A stretch of 64,000 bases of DNA from Gemmatimonadaceae bacterium (lineage in GTDB: Bacteria > Gemmatimonadota > Gemmatimonadetes > Gemmatimonadales > Gemmatimonadaceae). The notes beneath the pieces are model-generated. The model was not told the origin of the DNA. It ran no database searches and worked only from the letters and a program-made list of their open reading frames with translations. Of this stretch, positions 8,053 through 15,058 are shown one piece after another. The translations under genes were made by a program, and so were the position numbers. The stretch spans positions 1 to 64,000 of the forward strand of contig JACDCY010000001.1 in NCBI GenBank assembly GCA_013817305.1. Direction: 5' to 3'. How positions within the stretch are numbered: the stretch's first letter is position 1; every line of letters begins with the position of its first letter.

Positions 8053-9047
8053 CCGCGATGAATGAACGCCCCGATTTCACGGACCTTCCGGACCTGGCTG
8101 CCGCGCGCTTTGGCGGCGAGGTCGTAGCGGCGAACGATGATTTTTTCGCCCCCAAGGAATCGCTCGTGAAGGCTGAAAAGCCCGAGTGGCGCGAGGGAGT
8201 ATACACCGATCGCGGCAAATGGATGGACGGCTGGGAGACGCGCCGCCGACGCACGCCCGGACACGACTGGGCGATCGTAAGACTGGGGATCGAGGGGATC
8301 GTCCGCGGGGTCGTGATAGACACGAGCTATTTCACCGGCAACTATCCCGAGCACGCGAGCATCGACGCTTGCGCAATGGAAGACGCCGTTTCCGGCGACC
8401 GCATGGCACGCGACGACATGCCCTGGCAGCCCTTGCTCACAAAGTCGCCGCTGAAAGGCGATGCGGTCAACGTTTTTGCTGTAGAGGGTCGATCGCGAGT
8501 CTCCCACCTGCGATTGAACATCTTTCCCGATGGCGGCGTCGCGCGCCTGCGCGTGCACGGGGAGGTTGTCCCCGACGAGCGGATCTTCCGCCAGAACGCC
8601 GAAGCCGATCTCGCCGCGATGGCCAACGGCGGCTTCGTGGTCTCATGCAGCGACATGCATTACGGGAACCGGCAAAACCTGATCATTCCCGGCCGCTCGA
8701 CCCACATGGGCGACGGCTGGGAGACGAAGCGGCGGCGGGGACCGGGACACGACTGGTCCGTTATTCGACTGGCGCGAAGAGGCGAGATAAATCGGATCGA
8801 GCTCGACACCGATCATTTCAAGGGAAACGCGCCCGGCAGCGCGATGCTCGAGTGCTGCGACGTAGGCAGTTCGTTCGATCCGAACAGCGCGCATTGGAAT
8901 GAGCTGCTGGCGCAGACTCCGCTTGAAGCCGATGCACAGCACCGGTGGGATGGCTTGCCCGGCAGAGCCGCGACGCACGTCAGATTGAACATCTATCCCG
9001 ATGGTGGGGTTGCGCGGCTCAGGCTCTTCGGCCGCGCCGTCGCATGA
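8049..9047 (+). CDS. alc: Allantoicase
   Basis: Converts allantoate to (S)-ureidoglycolate and urea. The 332-residue protein shows the two-repeat architecture of the family: GKWMDGWETRRRRTPGHDW in the first half and MGDGWETKRRRGPGHDW in the second, each followed by a jelly-roll strand ending in RLNI(F/Y)PDGGVARLR. Length is normal. The ATG overlaps the allantoinase stop, so dosage of the two consecutive enzymes is coupled. No ureidoglycolate lyase or amidohydrolase follows, so the next step must be encoded elsewhere. Confidence 0.93.
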   Translation: MTAMNERPDFTDLPDLAAARFGGEVVAANDDFFAPKESLVKAEKPEWREGVYTDRGKWMDGWETRRRRTPGHDWAIVRLGIEGIVRGVVIDTSYFTGNYPEHASIDACAMEDAVSGDRMARDDMPWQPLLTKSPLKGDAVNVFAVEGRSRVSHLRLNIFPDGGVARLRVHGEVVPDERIFRQNAEADLAAMANGGFVVSCSDMHYGNRQNLIIPGRSTHMGDGWETKRRRGPGHDWSVIRLARRGEINRIELDTDHFKGNAPGSAMLECCDVGSSFDPNSAHWNELLAQTPLEADAQHRWDGLPGRAATHVRLNIYPDGGVARLRLFGRAVA

Positions 9048-9063
9048 TCAGCCTCCGACGAGC

Positions 9064-9588
9064 GTGAATCCAACCGTCGCCGAGCTCGACCTGATGCCGG
9101 CGGACCGCGCATCGCTGCTTCTCAGCGACTGTTGCGGGTCGACGCACTGGGTATCCGGCATGGTGGCGCGTCGTCCGTTCGGATCGATTGAGCGCGTTCT
9201 ATCCATTGCGGACGACGTGTGGAACTCGTTGGGTCCGGACGATTGGCGGGAAGCATTCTCGCACCATCCCAGGATCGGCGAGCAGCGAGGCTCCGCGCGC
9301 CAGAGTGAGCGCGGCGCTGCGTGGGCGGCCGGCGAGCAGGCCGGCGTGGGAGGCGCGCCGGATTACACTCTCAAATCTCTCGCCAGCGTCAACCGCGAGT
9401 ACGAGCAGCGGTTCGGCTACATCTATATAGTGTGCGCGAGCGGCAAGGCCGCGGATGAGATGCTCGCCGGCGCCGAGCAGAGGTTGCGCAACGACGCCGG
9501 GACGGAGCTGTTGGTCGCGGCCGAAGAGCAGCGCAAGATCACCCGGCTCAGGCTGGAAAAACTGCTGGGACAAGGAGACAGACATTGA
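9064..9588 (+). CDS. uraD: OHCU decarboxylase (2-oxo-4-hydroxy-4-carboxy-5-ureidoimidazoline decarboxylase)
   Basis: Third enzyme of urate oxidation, giving (S)-allantoin. The 174-residue protein contains the diagnostic FSHHPRIGE (His67/His68 region; the His of HPRIG is catalytic in the family) and SVNREYEQRFGYIYIVCASGK. I took the GTG at 9064, 16 bases after the allantoicase stop; an ATG at 9094 would shorten the N-terminus by 10 residues. The stop overlaps the TTG of uraH. Confidence 0.92.
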   Translation: MNPTVAELDLMPADRASLLLSDCCGSTHWVSGMVARRPFGSIERVLSIADDVWNSLGPDDWREAFSHHPRIGEQRGSARQSERGAAWAAGEQAGVGGAPDYTLKSLASVNREYEQRFGYIYIVCASGKAADEMLAGAEQRLRNDAGTELLVAAEEQRKITRLRLEKLLGQGDRH

Positions 9589-9908
9589 GCACCCTCAGCA
9601 CGCACGTTCTCGATACGTCGCTCGGGCGCCCGGCCAAGGGAATCAGGGTCACCCTCGAGCAGGGTGCCGAGGTCATCGGAACTGGAGTTGCCGACGCCGA
9701 CGGCCGCGTCGCGGAGATTCAAAGCGGCCCTCCGCTGGCCGCGGGTATCTACCGTCTGAGATTCCTGGTGGAGGAGTACTTCGCGCAGGATGGGCGCGAA
9801 TCGTTTTACCCGGAGATTACGGTGAATTTCCGCGTGGAAGCGAATGAGCATTACCACGTTCCGCTGCTGCTCAGCCCCTTCGGCTACACGACATATAGGG
9901 GCAGCTGA
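9585..9908 (+). CDS. uraH: 5-hydroxyisourate hydrolase (transthyretin-like)
   Basis: Hydrolyses HIU, the product of urate oxidase, to OHCU. The 107-residue protein has the family's N-terminal STHVLDTSLGRPA, the central ADGRV Arg motif, the YHVPLLLSPFGYTTYR segment and the C-terminal YRGS tetrapeptide. No signal peptide, so it is cytoplasmic. The start codon is TTG in a TTGA overlap with uraD, preceded by an excellent AGGAGA site. The stop lies in the left arm of a perfect hairpin shared with puuD. Confidence 0.94.
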   Translation: MSTLSTHVLDTSLGRPAKGIRVTLEQGAEVIGTGVADADGRVAEIQSGPPLAAGIYRLRFLVEEYFAQDGRESFYPEITVNFRVEANEHYHVPLLLSPFGYTTYRGS

Positions 9909-9921
9909 CGGGAGCCGTCAG
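9905..9921. terminator. Symmetrical 7-bp hairpin between convergent uraH and puuD
   Basis: CTGACGG (9905-9911), loop GAG, CCGTCAG (9915-9921) forms a perfect stem. The uraH stop (9906-9908) lies in one arm and the puuD stop (9918-9920, minus strand) in the other, so one element can serve both transcripts. No T-tract follows on either side, so a role as an intrinsic terminator or an RNA 3'-end protector is inferred. Confidence 0.5.
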
Positions 9922-11108
9922 CGCTGCGTGGCCCAGCGGCGCAGCAGCTCGCGCTCTGATTCGGTAATCCCGGTCTTGTTGGCCGGCGGCATAGTGCGAC
10001 TCACCACCGCCCGGTCGTGGATGCGCGCTGCTCGCGATTCGATTTGCTCGGGCGTGTCGAACGGAACGCCCCCGGGCGCTGCGCCAAAGGACCTGTCACT
10101 GGGCAGCGCCGAATGACACGCGGTGCAGCGGCGGTCGATAACACTGCGCACGTCGGCGAAGCTCACGGGGTCCGGTGAACTGGCAGCTGCAACCGCGGCA
10201 GATGTGGATCCGAGACGGATCACCGAGTACAGCGAGATCAATCCCAGGACCATGGTCGCCGCGAGAAGCGCGGGCCAGGCGCGCAGCGTATAGCGAATGT
10301 TGAGGACGTGCCGCACCGCTACCCCTGCGGCGATCAGGATCAATAGAAGAGCCCAGCTCAGACGGTTTCCGTAGACCGTCGGAAAATGACTGCTGATCAT
10401 CAACACGATGACCGGGAATACGAAATAGTTGTTGTGAATCGAAACACGCTTCGCGCGGGCCGAGACGGCGGGATCCGGCGCTCGCCCTTCGGCGATCGAA
10501 GCGACGAGCTGTTTCTGCGAGGGAACAATGGTACTGGCGACATTCAGCGCCATGAGCGTGCCCAGCATCGCGCCGACGTGCAGAAACGCCGCGCGGCCGC
10601 TGAGCAGCTGTGTCAGCGCAACAGCAATTGCCGTAAGTCCGGCGACCCATACGGCTGTGGCGATGCGCGGTGCGCGCGGCGCGACAAGGCGTTGCATGGC
10701 CTCGTACAGCACACGGCCTCCGATGATCGCGCCGATGCCGACCATCACCGCTTGGTTGTGGCTCAGGAGCGCTACACCCGGGTCCGTCATGGCGGCGCGG
10801 CCTCCAGCCCAGTAGACCGCGATGAGAAGCACCACGCCGCTCCACCACGTCGTCATCGCTTGCACGACGAACCAGTGCAGCGGCTTCGGGAGTGGACGCC
10901 CTCCCAGCAGCGTCTTGTCCACGTAGTAAAACGCGCCGCTGTGCAGCAGCCAGATCTCGCCCAGCGATCCGGGCGCCGCATCCTTCGGGGGCTCGAGGTT
11001 TCGATCGAGCCAGTTGAACAACAGGGAGTTGCCGACCCACATGATGCTGGCGATTACGTGCACCCACCGAGCGAGGAGATCCACCAGCTCCCAGCCCGTG
11101 CCGCTCAT
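9918..11108 (-). CDS. puuD: Membrane urate oxidase with C-terminal cytochrome c (PuuD)
   Basis: Oxidises urate to 5-hydroxyisourate and passes electrons to the respiratory chain instead of directly to O2 in the cytosol. The 396 residues start with the hydrophobic ARWVHVIASIMWVGNSLLF and carry about eight to nine membrane segments. A periplasmic haem-c domain follows, with CTACH (Cys328, Cys331, His332) and a likely Met ligand in TMPPAN (Met373). It is the only urate oxidase in the cluster. The ATG at 11108 overlaps the upstream stop (ATGA). A longer in-frame reading to 11627 is antisense-like sequence within the neighbouring gene and was discarded. Confidence 0.92.
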   Translation of the reverse strand: MSGTGWELVDLLARWVHVIASIMWVGNSLLFNWLDRNLEPPKDAAPGSLGEIWLLHSGAFYYVDKTLLGGRPLPKPLHWFVVQAMTTWWSGVVLLIAVYWAGGRAAMTDPGVALLSHNQAVMVGIGAIIGGRVLYEAMQRLVAPRAPRIATAVWVAGLTAIAVALTQLLSGRAAFLHVGAMLGTLMALNVASTIVPSQKQLVASIAEGRAPDPAVSARAKRVSIHNNYFVFPVIVLMISSHFPTVYGNRLSWALLLILIAAGVAVRHVLNIRYTLRAWPALLAATMVLGLISLYSVIRLGSTSAAVAAASSPDPVSFADVRSVIDRRCTACHSALPSDRSFGAAPGGVPFDTPEQIESRAARIHDRAVVSRTMPPANKTGITESERELLRRWATQR

Positions 11109-12448
11109 CGCTTTGCCCGCATGATCTTCACGAACGACCGTCCCCGGAAATCTTCCTCGGTAAGGCTCGTCATCTTCAGTGCCTCTTCCTCGGTGATCGC
11201 CCCGGAGTTGATGCCGCGCAGGAAGAAGTTCAGCAGTCCCTGGCCGGTCGCAGCATCGTCGAACACGTCGCCGACGAGCGTCGCCTGCGCGGCCTTGCCG
11301 ACGAAGTTCCTGAGACGAACGCCCGCGGCGTCGATGCCGTCCAGAAAGAAGCTGTACAGCGCCGCGTACCGCGTCACCAGCTGCGCGGGATGAAGGTCCC
11401 ATCCCTGATAGAATCCGCCGGCGAGCGAGTGCCGGACATCGTCGAAGTGGAGCCGCCACGCGGCGTGCACGCTGCCAGCGTTCTCCGCCTGCTGCTGCTT
11501 CGTGAGCGCGGGGCCGCCCTTCGCCTCCCTGTGCACGGGAACGGGCATGACGGTCGTCGAGCCATCGGACAGCCACACGTCGGTGCCGGCGAATGCCACC
11601 TGCATGAAATGCTTGGCGAACTCGCACGCCGGATGCTGCATGCGCTGGTACGCCGCTGTGATGTTGATGCCCGCGGTGTAGTCGTACGTGCCGAAATGCG
11701 CCCCACGGAGCCGCCCGTCCGATACTTCGAGCAACCTTGGCAGAAGCGATCTGCCACTGGCGTCCAGGATGATCTGAGGGGTCTCGACCATCGCCTCGAA
11801 CTTCAGAGTGCCGTCAGCCAGGCCAAGCTTGCGCTCGAGATGGCGAAGCGCTGAAACGGCGAACTCGACTTGCTCGATGATCGTGATCTTGGGAACCGTC
11901 ACGATCCATCGATCCGGCATCCCGCCGGATTCGGCGAGCGCAGTGTAGACGAGGTCGAGCGTTCGGATGCTGCGACCGCGCAGCTCTTCGTTGAGCGGCT
12001 TGATTCGCATCCCGATGAAGGGGGACAGCGAGCCGTCGCGCATGCCCTTCGCCAGCCCGGTGGCCACCGCTGCGGCGTGGCCGTCCTCTTCGGCGTCAGG
12101 CCGGTGTCCGTATCCGTCCTCGAAATCGATCCGGAAGTCCTCGAGGGGCTCGCGTGAAAGCTTGTCGCGAACGCGCTTGTCGATCGTCGCCAGCGCGGGA
12201 TGGTCGGAGATGCCGAGGGCCTTTCCGAGCGTCGCAGGGTCGGGTGCGTATGTATTGAGCGCGCGCAGCGCCACAGAGCCGAGCTTCGCTACCGTGTCAG
12301 CGGCGAACAGTTGCGCGCCGCCGTACACGGTATGCACCGGCTGCCGTCCCGGACTCTCGCCAGGGTGCGCCGCAGCGAAGGCGAGGTTCGCTTCGCGCAA
12401 GGCGGCCACTGCTTCCACGAGGATGCTGGTGTCCATTGGTTTCGTCAT
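11105..12448 (-). CDS. CitE/HpcH-fold aldolase-like protein (DUF6986 type) in purine operon
   Basis: The 447-residue protein resembles uncharacterised DUF6986 proteins, which belong to the HpcH/CitE/malate-synthase superfamily. Visible motifs: DFEDGYG (109-115), FIGMRIKPL with Arg148, RWIVTVPKI, EAMVETPQ with Glu222, and GAHFGTYDYTAGI with Asp256. The Arg and the Glu/Asp pair match the 2-oxoacid and Mg-binding positions of that fold. The gene is locked by ATGA overlaps to guanine deaminase upstream and puuD downstream, so purine degradation is a strong contextual inference. A C-C lyase or condensing activity on glyoxylate is conjecture. Start ATG 12448; a second ATG lies four codons later. 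Confidence 0.85.
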   Translation of the reverse strand: MTKPMDTSILVEAVAALREANLAFAAAHPGESPGRQPVHTVYGGAQLFAADTVAKLGSVALRALNTYAPDPATLGKALGISDHPALATIDKRVRDKLSREPLEDFRIDFEDGYGHRPDAEEDGHAAAVATGLAKGMRDGSLSPFIGMRIKPLNEELRGRSIRTLDLVYTALAESGGMPDRWIVTVPKITIIEQVEFAVSALRHLERKLGLADGTLKFEAMVETPQIILDASGRSLLPRLLEVSDGRLRGAHFGTYDYTAGINITAAYQRMQHPACEFAKHFMQVAFAGTDVWLSDGSTTVMPVPVHREAKGGPALTKQQQAENAGSVHAAWRLHFDDVRHSLAGGFYQGWDLHPAQLVTRYAALYSFFLDGIDAAGVRLRNFVGKAAQATLVGDVFDDAATGQGLLNFFLRGINSGAITEEEALKMTSLTEEDFRGRSFVKIMRAKR

Positions 12449-13026
12449 CCGTTGTACACCTTGCCGCCCCTGGCGCGATACATCTCGAGCACTTCGCGCG
12501 CCTCGTTCCTGAGCATGTTGCGTTCGATCACGATCCCCCGGTCTTCCAGGTACTTGTACGACTCGGCAAACACCGGCCCCTCCTCGAAATTGAGCTGCGA
12601 GGCATCCTCCCGCGCGGCTCCATAAACGACGCGGCGGACACCGCTCCAGAGCGTGGCTCCCAGGCACATCGCGCACGGCTCGCACGACGTGAACAGTTCG
12701 TGTGGCGAAAGTGCGGGGGAGTTGAGCGTAAAAGATCCCACCCTCTGCTGCGCGAACATGAATGCCATGACCTCGGCGTGCAGAGCGCAGTTGTTGTATC
12801 GCACCACGCTGTTCATCCCCACGGAAATGAGCTTTCCGCTCGCCTGGTCGAAGATGGCCGCGCCGAACGGGCCACCCGTTCCGCGCTCCACGTTCTCTCG
12901 CGAGACCGCGATCGCCAGCGACATCCGCTCGCTGTCCGATCCATACGTCCGGCGCCAGTCCACGACCGAATTCACCCATTCGGGATATTCGACGTGGATC
13001 ACGGGGTGGTTGCGTTCCTGTCTCAC
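12445..13026 (-). CDS. guaD: Guanine-deaminase-like nucleoside/nucleobase deaminase
   Basis: Cytidine-deaminase-fold zinc enzyme, predicted to convert guanine to xanthine and so feed the xanthine dehydrogenase. Zinc site: HAE (His83, Glu85 counted from the GTG) and PCAMC (Cys118, Cys121), with GGPFGAAIFD ahead. The frame has no ATG; I took the GTG at 13026, while a TTG at 13080 would add 18 residues (MVAWAAFRGG...). The stop overlaps the aldolase-like gene. Substrate is inferred from family and operon; adenosine- or cytosine-type substrates are not excluded. Confidence 0.87.
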   Translation of the reverse strand: MRQERNHPVIHVEYPEWVNSVVDWRRTYGSDSERMSLAIAVSRENVERGTGGPFGAAIFDQASGKLISVGMNSVVRYNNCALHAEVMAFMFAQQRVGSFTLNSPALSPHELFTSCEPCAMCLGATLWSGVRRVVYGAAREDASQLNFEEGPVFAESYKYLEDRGIVIERNMLRNEAREVLEMYRARGGKVYNG

Positions 13027-13113
13027 AGCGGGAATGTTGCCGCCTTGCCGACCGCCGCGAAAGGCGGCCCAGGCCACCAATTTCCGGGAACGGAAAAAGC
13101 ACTCATCCTAGCC

Positions 13114-14172
13114 ATGCCGAACACTCCAGCGTACGCCGCGCCGTCCAAGACGGCTCCTCTCGGTCCGCACACCATCGACCGGCGCGAGCCGGGCCCCCAT
13201 GACGTGCTGATCGACATAGCCTTCTGCGGGGTGTGCCACTCCGACATCCACCAGGTGCGCGACGAGTGGGGAGGATCGATCTACCCCATGGTGCCCGGGC
13301 ACGAGATCGTCGGGACCGTCGCGGGCACGGGAAATCGCGTCACCCGCTGGAAGGCGGGCGACGTGGTTGGCGTAGGCTGCTTCGTCGATTCCTGCCGCGA
13401 CTGCGCGGCGTGCAAGTCCGGCGAGGAGCAGTACTGCGAGAACGGAATGACCCCGACGTACAACGGCCGCGAGCGCGACGGGAAGACGCCAACGTTCGGC
13501 GGGTACTCCACGCGAATCACCGTCAACGAGGATTACGTGGTCAGGATTCCCGGCGGCATTCCGCTGGACGGAGCGGCCCCGCTTCTGTGCGCAGGCATCA
13601 CGACGTATTCGCCGCTCCGGCATTTCGGAGTGAAGCCGGGGGACAAAGTCGCGATCGTCGGGCTCGGCGGGCTCGGCCACATGGGCGTCAAGATCGCGAA
13701 AGCGATGGAGGCGCATGTGACGGTGCTGAGCCACTCACCGGGCAAGCGCGGTGATGCCATCGCACTCGGAGCCGACGATTTCATCTCGACCGCGGATGCC
13801 GCGGTGTTCGCGCAACACAAGAGCCGGTTCGATTTCATTCTCGACACGGTTTCCGCCGTGCACGACTACAACGCGTACCTGCGCATGCTCCGGCTGGACG
13901 GGACGATGGTGTTGGTCGGCATACCGGATCCGACGCCAGTATCAGCTGGTCCGCTGGTGTCCCGTCGCCGGCGGCTTGCGGGGTCTTCCATCGGCGGGAT
14001 ACGCGAGACCCAGGAGATGCTGGACTTCTGCGCGGAGCATCGCATTCAGGCGGACGTCGAGGTCATCTCGATCGACAAGATCAACGAAGCGTACGAGCGG
14101 ATGCTGCGGAGCGATGTGCGCTATCGGTTCGTGATCGACGTGTCCACGCTTCACGCCGCTGCCGCGAGATGA
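13114..14172 (+). CDS. Zinc-dependent NAD(P) alcohol dehydrogenase (cinnamyl/YahK type)
   Basis: Medium-chain dehydrogenase, 352 residues. Catalytic zinc ligands are in FCGVCHSDIH (Cys41) and PGHE (His63, Glu64). The structural zinc Cys are 94, 97, 100 and 108. The cofactor site is VGLGGLGHMGVKIAK. The residue after the second beta strand is Ser (TVLSHSPGKR) rather than acidic, suggesting NADPH preference. It reduces aldehydes or oxidises alcohols; substrate unknown. Divergent from the guanine deaminase gene over a short gap and coupled to csaA by ATGA. Confidence 0.9.
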   Translation: MPNTPAYAAPSKTAPLGPHTIDRREPGPHDVLIDIAFCGVCHSDIHQVRDEWGGSIYPMVPGHEIVGTVAGTGNRVTRWKAGDVVGVGCFVDSCRDCAACKSGEEQYCENGMTPTYNGRERDGKTPTFGGYSTRITVNEDYVVRIPGGIPLDGAAPLLCAGITTYSPLRHFGVKPGDKVAIVGLGGLGHMGVKIAKAMEAHVTVLSHSPGKRGDAIALGADDFISTADAAVFAQHKSRFDFILDTVSAVHDYNAYLRMLRLDGTMVLVGIPDPTPVSAGPLVSRRRRLAGSSIGGIRETQEMLDFCAEHRIQADVEVISIDKINEAYERMLRSDVRYRFVIDVSTLHAAAAR

Positions 14173-14507
14173 CCGCGACCGTCACGCCGGATCAGTTCTT
14201 CGCGGTGGACATACGAGTCGGCCGTGTGCTATCCGCCGAGCCGTTTCCCGAGGCGAGGAAGCCAGCGATCAAGCTGACCATCGATTTCGGCGAGATAGGA
14301 GTCAAGCGTTCGAGCGCTCAGCTCACGCTGCACTACAAGCCCGAGGACCTTGTGGGAAAGCTCGTCGTCGGAGTAGTGAATTTTCCGCCGCGCCAGATCG
14401 GTCCGTTCATCTCGGAGGTACTCGTGCTCGGTGCGTGTTCCGCGCCGGGCAACGTCGTTCTCCTCAGCCCCGATTCAGACGTCGCGCCGGGAACTCCCAT
14501 CGCATGA
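14169..14507 (+). CDS. csaA: CsaA-like tRNA-binding-domain protein
   Basis: The 112-residue protein consists of one OB-fold tRNA-binding domain of the EMAP/CsaA type: FFAVDIRVGRVLSAEPFPEARKP at the start, LVGKLVVGVVNFPPRQIG in the middle and SEVLVLGA near the end. CsaA has been described as an export-related chaperone with tRNA-binding ability. Length and motif order match the family. The ATG overlaps the alcohol dehydrogenase stop, and a GC-rich hairpin follows. Confidence 0.9.
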   Translation: MTATVTPDQFFAVDIRVGRVLSAEPFPEARKPAIKLTIDFGEIGVKRSSAQLTLHYKPEDLVGKLVVGVVNFPPRQIGPFISEVLVLGACSAPGNVVLLSPDSDVAPGTPIA

Positions 14508-14562
14508 TGAAGGCGCTCCGCTCCACGGGCGTGCACGAGCCCTAGCCCGTCAGCTTGGGCAT

Positions 14563-14578
14563 GCCGCGCTTGCGCGGC
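14563..14578. terminator. GC-rich perfect hairpin downstream of csaA
   Basis: GCCGCGC (14563-14569), loop TT, GCGCGGC (14572-14578): a perfect 7-bp stem 56 bases after the csaA stop. There is no T-run, so it may be a pause or end-protection hairpin rather than a strict intrinsic terminator. It overlaps the proposed -35 of the next operon. Confidence 0.35.
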
Positions 14579-14598
14579 GCGAGGGGCCGATGTAGTGT
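14570..14598 (+). promoter_or_regulatory. Candidate promoter of the GntR-ABC operon
   Basis: TTGCGC (14570-14575) and TAGTGT (14593-14598) are separated by 17 bases and fit sigma-70-type -35/-10 boxes (3 of 6 or more matches each). The -10 box is inside the palindromic operator, as expected for repression by the GntR protein encoded just downstream. Confidence 0.4.
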
Positions 14599-14613
14599 AG
14601 TACACACACTGCA
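14591..14613. promoter_or_regulatory. Palindromic operator for the YtrA-type GntR regulator
   Basis: TGTAGTGT (14591-14598) and ACACTGCA (14606-14613) form an inverted repeat with 7 of 8 arm matches around a 7-base spacer. It lies 14 bases before the regulator's start codon and overlaps the likely -10. GntR/YtrA repressors typically autoregulate through such GTGT...ACAC palindromes; binding here is inferred. Confidence 0.6.
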
Positions 14614-14626
14614 ACACTGAGCACTG

Positions 14627-15058
14627 ATGCTTGTCACCCTGGACTCCCGCGACGACCGGCCGCTGTACCTGCAGATCGTGGATCAAGTCCGGCGCGCGCT
14701 CCTCGATGGCACGCTCCGGGCCGAGGACCCCCTGCCTTCGGTCCGGGAGCTTGCCGGCGAGCTGGTGGTGAATCCGCGCACGGTGTCGCAGGCCTACCGG
14801 GAGTTGGAGGGCGAGGGCGTGATCTACATACGGCGGGGACAGGGCACCTTCGTGGCGCCCAACATTCACCCGGACCGACGGGAGCGGCGCCCCCTTGTTC
14901 GCGGGGTGGCCGAGCGCGCCCTGATCGAGGCGCGGCGCAACGGGCTCGGGGTGGAGGAGCTGGTCACGATGATCCGGGAATTGGCGGCCGAGGACGGGGG
15001 GGAGCGCTCCCCGTCGACGACCGCCGTGAGATCGGGCGAGGAGGGAGGAGCCGCGTGA
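14627..15058 (+). CDS. GntR-family transcriptional regulator, YtrA subfamily
   Basis: The 143-residue protein has an N-terminal winged helix: PLYLQIVDQVRRALLDGTL, then PSVRELAGELVVNPRTVSQAYRELE. Only a short C-terminal helical tail follows, the hallmark of YtrA-type GntR proteins that lack a large effector domain. These usually repress adjacent ABC transporter genes. Here the stop overlaps the ABC ATPase start (GTGA), and a palindrome sits just upstream, so autorepression of the whole operon is likely. Confidence 0.9.
   Translation: MLVTLDSRDDRPLYLQIVDQVRRALLDGTLRAEDPLPSVRELAGELVVNPRTVSQAYRELEGEGVIYIRRGQGTFVAPNIHPDRRERRPLVRGVAERALIEARRNGLGVEELVTMIRELAAEDGGERSPSTTAVRSGEEGGAA

Noticed and set aside
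11106-11627. N-terminal extension of puuD
   Set aside because: The in-frame upstream part lies wholly within the aldolase-like gene and has no membrane segments or homology; the ATG at 11108 starts with the first membrane helix.
14563-14578. Strong intrinsic terminator after csaA
   Set aside because: The stem is perfect but no T-tract follows, so it is listed only as a low-confidence hairpin.
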